From assembly GCA_022036555.1 (NCBI GenBank), contig CM039132.1, positions 57,378,509 through 57,442,508 of the forward strand: a DNA stretch of 64,000 nucleotides, written 5' to 3'. How positions within the stretch are numbered: position 1 is the first letter of the stretch; every line of letters starts with the position of its first letter. Source of the DNA: Microstegium vimineum (lineage: Eukaryota > Streptophyta > Magnoliopsida > Poales > Poaceae). Below the pieces are notes generated by a model that was given only the letters and a program-made list of their open reading frames with translations, had not been told where the DNA came from and did not search any database. A program made the position numbers and the translations under genes. This document shows positions 59,901-64,000 of this stretch, piece after piece.

Positions 59901-60286
59901 TGTCTTGGAGCTCTAAAAAGCAAAATAGCGTTTCCTTGTCCACCGCGGAAGCCGAGTATGTGGCGGCCGGCTCTTGTTGTGCCCAACTACTTTGGATGAA
60001 GCAAACCCTAAAAGACTTTGGTTGTGAGCTAAACAAGATTCCCCTTTTGTGTGACAATGAGAGTGCCATTAAGTTGGCAAACAACCCCGTACACCATTCT
60101 CGCACAAAGCACATAGACATCCAGCATCACTTTTTGAGAGACCACGAAGCCAAAGGAGATATCGCTTTGCATCATGTGAGCATCGAAAATCAACTAGCCG
60201 ATATCTTCACAAAGCCTCTCGATGAGTCAAGATTTTGTGCTTTGAGGAGTGAACTAAATATCATTGATTCTCGTAATGTGGTTTGA
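56960..60286 (+). pseudogene. SIRE-type Copia pol (protease, integrase, reverse transcriptase, RNase H)
   Basis: Pol lies in the frame of the gag C-terminus, after TAA and a second stop (TAG) twelve bases later. Domains in order: protease with DSGCTNHMTG (56999-57030); GAG-pre-integrase with WHRRLAHVGM and CSACQAGK zinc residues; integrase core with MDLFGP, VRSDNGTEF and NGVVERKNR, giving the D, D, E residues; then TAA (58685-58687) and TGA (about 58763) stops; reverse transcriptase from about 58790 with ARLVAQGYTQ, QMDVKSAFLNG, and YIDDIIFGS containing the catalytic Asp pair; RNase H with SLSTAEAEYVAAG and ADIFTKPL near the end. The order PR-IN-RT-RH identifies Copia. All active-site residues remain visible but at least two internal stops disrupt translation. 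Confidence 0.92.
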
Positions 60287-60475
60287 TGTATTGCACACAC
60301 CCTTGATTGATTTAGATTGGATAAAATGTCTTTGAAAATCTTGTGTGGAGCTTTCAAAATCTATTTTTACCATCTCAAACTTGTCCATAGTTGTGTATTG
60401 TTGTGCTGAAATCTGGACATGTTTAAGATGTTTGTAGCTCATCATTTGGTTCAAATTGTTTTTGGCTAGTCTTTG

Positions 60476-60640
60476 ACCTACCGGTAGTACTGGTGGCTTT
60501 CCACCGGTAGTACTGATCGCCATTGGTAGTACCGGTGGGGATCCGGTAGTACCGGTAGGCCAAATCCCCACACGGGTCGGCTGTGCTGAAGTTGTACTAC
60601 CGATAGTACCGGTCGCTTCCGATCGGTAGTACCGGTAGGT
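60476..60640 (+). repeat. ACCGGTAGTACCGG minisatellite in the spacer after pol
   Basis: At least eight copies or near-copies of 'ccggtagtac' occur between pol and the extra ORF. The same unit characterises the family B solo LTR at 52493-53949. The unit is close to palindromic (ACCGGT ... GTAC ... ACCGGT). Confidence 0.85.
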
Positions 60641-61247
60641 GTTTTTGCGCTACGGGATGACTTTAACTGTGCGGGCCTGGGGACTTATCCCTCTTATTTT
60701 TCCCCCGGCCCCACCCTCTTCCAACCCGCCCCTGCCCGCCTCCTCTCGCCCGTGCCCTCTCCCGTGCGCACGCCAGACGGCGAAGGCGGCCGGCCTCCTC
60801 CCCGCTCGATCTCCCTCCTCCCTTCATCTCTTCCAAATCTGCTTGGTGGAGTTCTTCCCCCGACCTTGGTGTTCCGTTTGGTGGTGGTGGTTTTTGCAAG
60901 GGAGCTCTCTTTTGCGTGGATTTGGCTTCTTCCTCCCGAGTAGCAAGGTATTCATTGTTTATGCCCGATCTATCAATGTACCTTGTTCTAGGCCAATTTC
61001 TCGCATTTGTTCCATCCATTAGGGGTCCTTATGCTAGTAGAGTACTCCTTGTGCGTTTCGTTTGGTTGATTTGGCAGATTTAGGGGGATTGGGTTTGTGC
61101 ACAGTGGTATTGGTACTACTGGCCGTTGACCGGTACCATCGATCCCTGTGCATAGCACTCTCCCCGCATTTTCGCCGTCTCCATTAAACCCCGCACTCTC
61201 TCTACTTGATTTTGACTCGCTTGTTGGCCCTCTCTTGGTTGTGTAGC

Positions 61248-63030
61248 ATGGAAGGCACACGGAGGAACCCGTCTCGTCGTGCTCGCTCATCCTCCGGTGA
61301 TGCGGGTGATGGACGCACCGTCCGTGGCCGCGGCAGCAACAGTGCTCGTGGATCTAATGTTCCCACGGACCCCGCGGCTCGGTACTAGTGGTACTAGAGG
61401 CCGCTCGGTCCAGGGCGACGTCTAATCCTATCCCTACTTGGCCATACCCTCAGCGGCGGCATCGCGAGGTGGTTGGTGACCGTGTCCCCAACTTGAACAT
61501 CCTGATTGAGGGTCGTGCTATTGACCCTCGGGTTGTGGCTCGATCCCCGCTTCATATCGGAGTTCCGCCGCGGTCTCTTCAATTTCATCCGGAGCCCAAC
61601 CCAAAGGTATCTCGTGCCGGTACTAGTGGTGCTTACACCCCTAGTTATCCAATTGATTACAGGAAAAGGGTTGCAGACTTGTGCACCATGCATGCTGACA
61701 ATCCATATGAGTTTGTCAAGTGTGACAGTCTTGAGCCCAGGTTTTGGTCACAGTTCCATCATGACTACTATACTTTCATCCTTTATCATGATGGTGTTCA
61801 TTCCAAGTGCCCTCTGTTCCAGCACAAGGCTCTGGTGCTCAACTCTCTAACGAAGCTCAATCATCCTGAGATTGATCAGTTGAACTCCAAGCTTCAGGAG
61901 TGGCGCCTTTTACCACTCATGACTTTTGTCAAGACTTGGAACATGGAGGTGCTTTGTCAGTTCTGGGCTACTCTGTACATTGATCGAGAGAATGTTGTGC
62001 TTCATTGGATGACACAAGGTGCTCATTACCATTGTGATTTTGTTACTTTCTCTCGTCTCTTGGGATTCGATAAGCTTGATCATGAGGCCCCGAATATTCA
62101 TGATATATATGCCAGTGGGATTGGGTCAGATGATCTGGTGGCTGCTAAGATGTACACTGAAGCTAAGTATGCAAATTTCTCATCTGCCAATCTGAGGCCT
62201 TACTTCTATGTGTTGAATAATCTGATTCGCCTCACCATTGATCCCAAGATTGGTGATTCCATTCATATCCAGAATGATGCTCCCTAGATATTGGTTCGGT
62301 TTGGTCCCCAAGGTGGACGGTTCATTGTGTCGAGGTTCATGTGGGGCAAGATCATTGAGGCTTCCGTTGATCCCTACAAATCACTACCATATGCTCCTTA
62401 TCTTATGCATATTATTGAGCAGGTAGTTGGCCTTGAATTTTATGCGGACACCAAACATGCCTCCTATAGTGTGAGGAACTTGGGACCCAAATCTGTTGCC
62501 TCTCGTGGTGCCTCTACTCCTGCTGATGATGATGAGGCTGAGGCAGAGGAGGCCGCTTTTGATGTTCCCTCAGCACCTTCACCTCCCCATCGCTCCACTT
62601 CGGCGCGTTCTGGGCTTGGTGAAGGCCGTGGTGGAGGTAATCGCTCCTTACTCAAGAAATTTCTTGCCTACTTTTGCTACACAGTTGAGAAGGAGGATCG
62701 CCGCCTTCGGCGAATTGAGGAGAGCCTGCACATTCCTCCTGCATCTCCACTTCGTTCATTTGATGAGTATGTGGCTCCTAGTGCTCCTCCTGCTACGGGT
62801 GCTCCTCATGCTCCTGTTGATGATGATCTTGGTGGATCTACCCATGGTATGCCTTCTCATGGTGAGAAGGGCTATGGTGGCCCATCTTCTTATGGTGGTG
62901 CTGTTGAGTACGGCTTTGAAGCCATCTTTGGTGCTCCTTACTCTAGCCAGGGTGTCTACACTGGATAGGGTAGCTCTTCCCAACCCTTTGTCGGTGATTC
63001 TTCTTTCGATCGTCCTTATGGCAAGGGTGT
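61248..63030 (+). pseudogene. Extra 3' ORF of the SIRE-type element, broken
   Basis: The likely start is ATG at 61248 (MEGTRRNPSRRARSSSG, Arg/Ser-rich). A frameshift near 61380, in a short 'ggtactagt' duplication, moves reading to the frame running from about 61388. That frame has a globular part (YPIDYRKRVADLC, DSLEPRFWSQFHHDYY, WNMEVLCQFWATLYIDRENV, THE..FVTFSRLLGF-like stretch) that resembles the 'putative plant transposon protein' group found in grass retroelements. TAG stops follow at 62285-62287 and 62966-62968 in the same frame. The C-terminus is Ser/Pro/Gly-rich. In position it equals the env-like or third ORF of SIRE elements, but I see no clear signal peptide or membrane anchor. An LTR inserted at 63031 cuts it. 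Confidence 0.7.
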
Positions 63031-64000
63031 TGTTGACACAAAAAGTGTCAGATCTGTGAACACCTCGGGCTATTACCCAAAGCTCGGTATTCCGGAGGCG
63101 TGCCAGTCGATTTGACCAATCAATCGACAAGGATGATAACTAGAACAAACTGAACGAGACGACAGCGATGCGCCCGGACGTCAAGGCTCAGATTGATCAA
63201 GGATAACTAGAGCAGAGCTGAACAAGGCAAACAACGATGCACCCGGATTGCCAAAGCTCAGAGGTACTCCCACGCGGAACTAGCAAGGATTTGACAGAGA
63301 TCAGGATGATGCAGCCCATCGAAAGCTTGAAGAACTCGTTGAAAACTACAGCTAATGCAGTAAAAGGGTAAATTGCGATAAAAAGTAGAATAAGATAAAA
63401 TTGATTTGTTTTGAATTGGATTGTATCTTTTTTCCATAGCCCTCGGGCACATATTTATACTCCCGCATGGAGAGTTGTACAAAGACACGACACATATCCT
63501 TCCTAAAACAAACTCCTACTTTAAAGGAAATTGACTCGCGCAGGAGCCAGATAACAATATTTATTTCCTAAACAAACACACCTATTTAAAAGGAAAATAA
63601 ACGACTCATGCAAGAGTCGGACTCAAACTACTATAATAATACTGGTACAAAACACCAGTTCCCTTATTCTCCTCCTCGATGAAAACTTTCCATCGGCAGA
63701 TCCCTTTAATCTGCGCCTTCCTTCTTTTAACCACCGGTAACCTTCTGCTGCCACCAAGCACTAAGTTACGCCCATCGGCATCGGCAACACTTTCCTGATC
63801 GACAATCAGCAATACTTCCGATTAGCGACCTTGTGCTGGTAACTCACCAATCATCCCCCATCAGCAATCGGCAATGACCCCTCATCGGCAATCGGCAATG
63901 ACCCCTCATCGGCAATCGGCAATGACTCCTCATCGGCCATCGACAATGACTCTTCATTGGCAATCAGCTCCAGCAAGACTTCACCAATTAACCTTTGTCG
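63031..64000 (+). mobile_element. LTR of another retrotransposon (probably Gypsy), cut by the window edge
   Basis: It begins TGTTGACACAAAAAGTGTCAG inside the broken extra ORF, with 'ggtgt' before it as the putative TSD. The sequence has the look of a grass Gypsy LTR: repeated 'gaccaatcaatcgac', 'actagagcagagctgaac' and 'cccggattgccaaagctcag' type phrases and a minisatellite near the right edge. No coding domain is in view, so the superfamily is inferred. ORFs at 63258-63812 on the minus strand are not genes. Confidence 0.6.
63859..63954 (+). repeat. 24-bp minisatellite in the right-edge LTR
   Basis: Four 24-bp units of the type 'catcggcaatcggcaatgac' plus 'ccct', followed by a partial unit. 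Divergence grows toward the right. Confidence 0.9.

Noticed and set aside
1..64000. CRISPR arrays, bacterial operons or phage features
   Set aside because: None seen. The minisatellites have no unique spacers, and gene structure, introns and repeats are those of a plant nuclear genome.

Overview
This is nuclear DNA from a plant, most likely a panicoid grass (Andropogoneae such as sorghum, sugarcane or Miscanthus). That call rests on a SCARECROW gene with the grass-type poly-Ala/poly-Pro N-terminus, on GC-rich exons set in AT-rich intergenic DNA, and on typical grass repeats: Stowaway and Tourist MITEs, hAT MITEs with CAGTGGCGGA-type ends, CACTA elements with TTTAGTCCCGGTT or CTTTGCCGAG subterminal repeats, Helitrons ending in CTAG, and SIRE-type Copia LTR elements. 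The species is an inference; no search was run.

Only two well-supported host genes are present, both on the minus strand. One is a SCARECROW-type GRAS transcription factor (two exons, 15640-18795). The other is a CHX-type cation/H+ exchanger of the CPA2 family (intronless ORF, 44459-47050, with a TATA box at 47400-47408). A third candidate is a small two-exon gene for a 139-aa membrane-anchored protein of unknown function (8300-8841). It was found by joining two ORFs across a 122-bp intron with good splice sites.

Layout. 1-6279: nested transposons, with a CACTA-like element (3-bp TSD) inside an older CACTA-like element; the inner one carries two copies of an ~800-bp direct repeat and a solo LTR with a second solo LTR inside it. 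6280-15639: LINE fragment, hAT MITEs, the small gene, and nested MITEs. 15640-18795: SCARECROW. 18796-44458: a gene-poor stretch with an LTR remnant, MITEs, three Helitron-like elements, a 949-bp foldback element with ten-base TSDs, a Harbinger transposase relic and a three-deep MITE nest. 44459-47410: the CHX gene and its promoter. 47627-64000: SIRE-type Copia retrotransposons in both orientations, a nested solo LTR, broken gag, pol and an extra 3' ORF, and the start of another LTR element at the right edge.

The host genes do not form a pathway or cluster. Most of the rest of the sequence reads as layered transposon insertions. I found no clearly new biological system. The most worthwhile leads are the unrecognised two-exon gene, the foldback element, the MITE nests, and the rearranged SIRE-type element in which two kinds of LTR and CpG-containing palindromic minisatellites are mixed.
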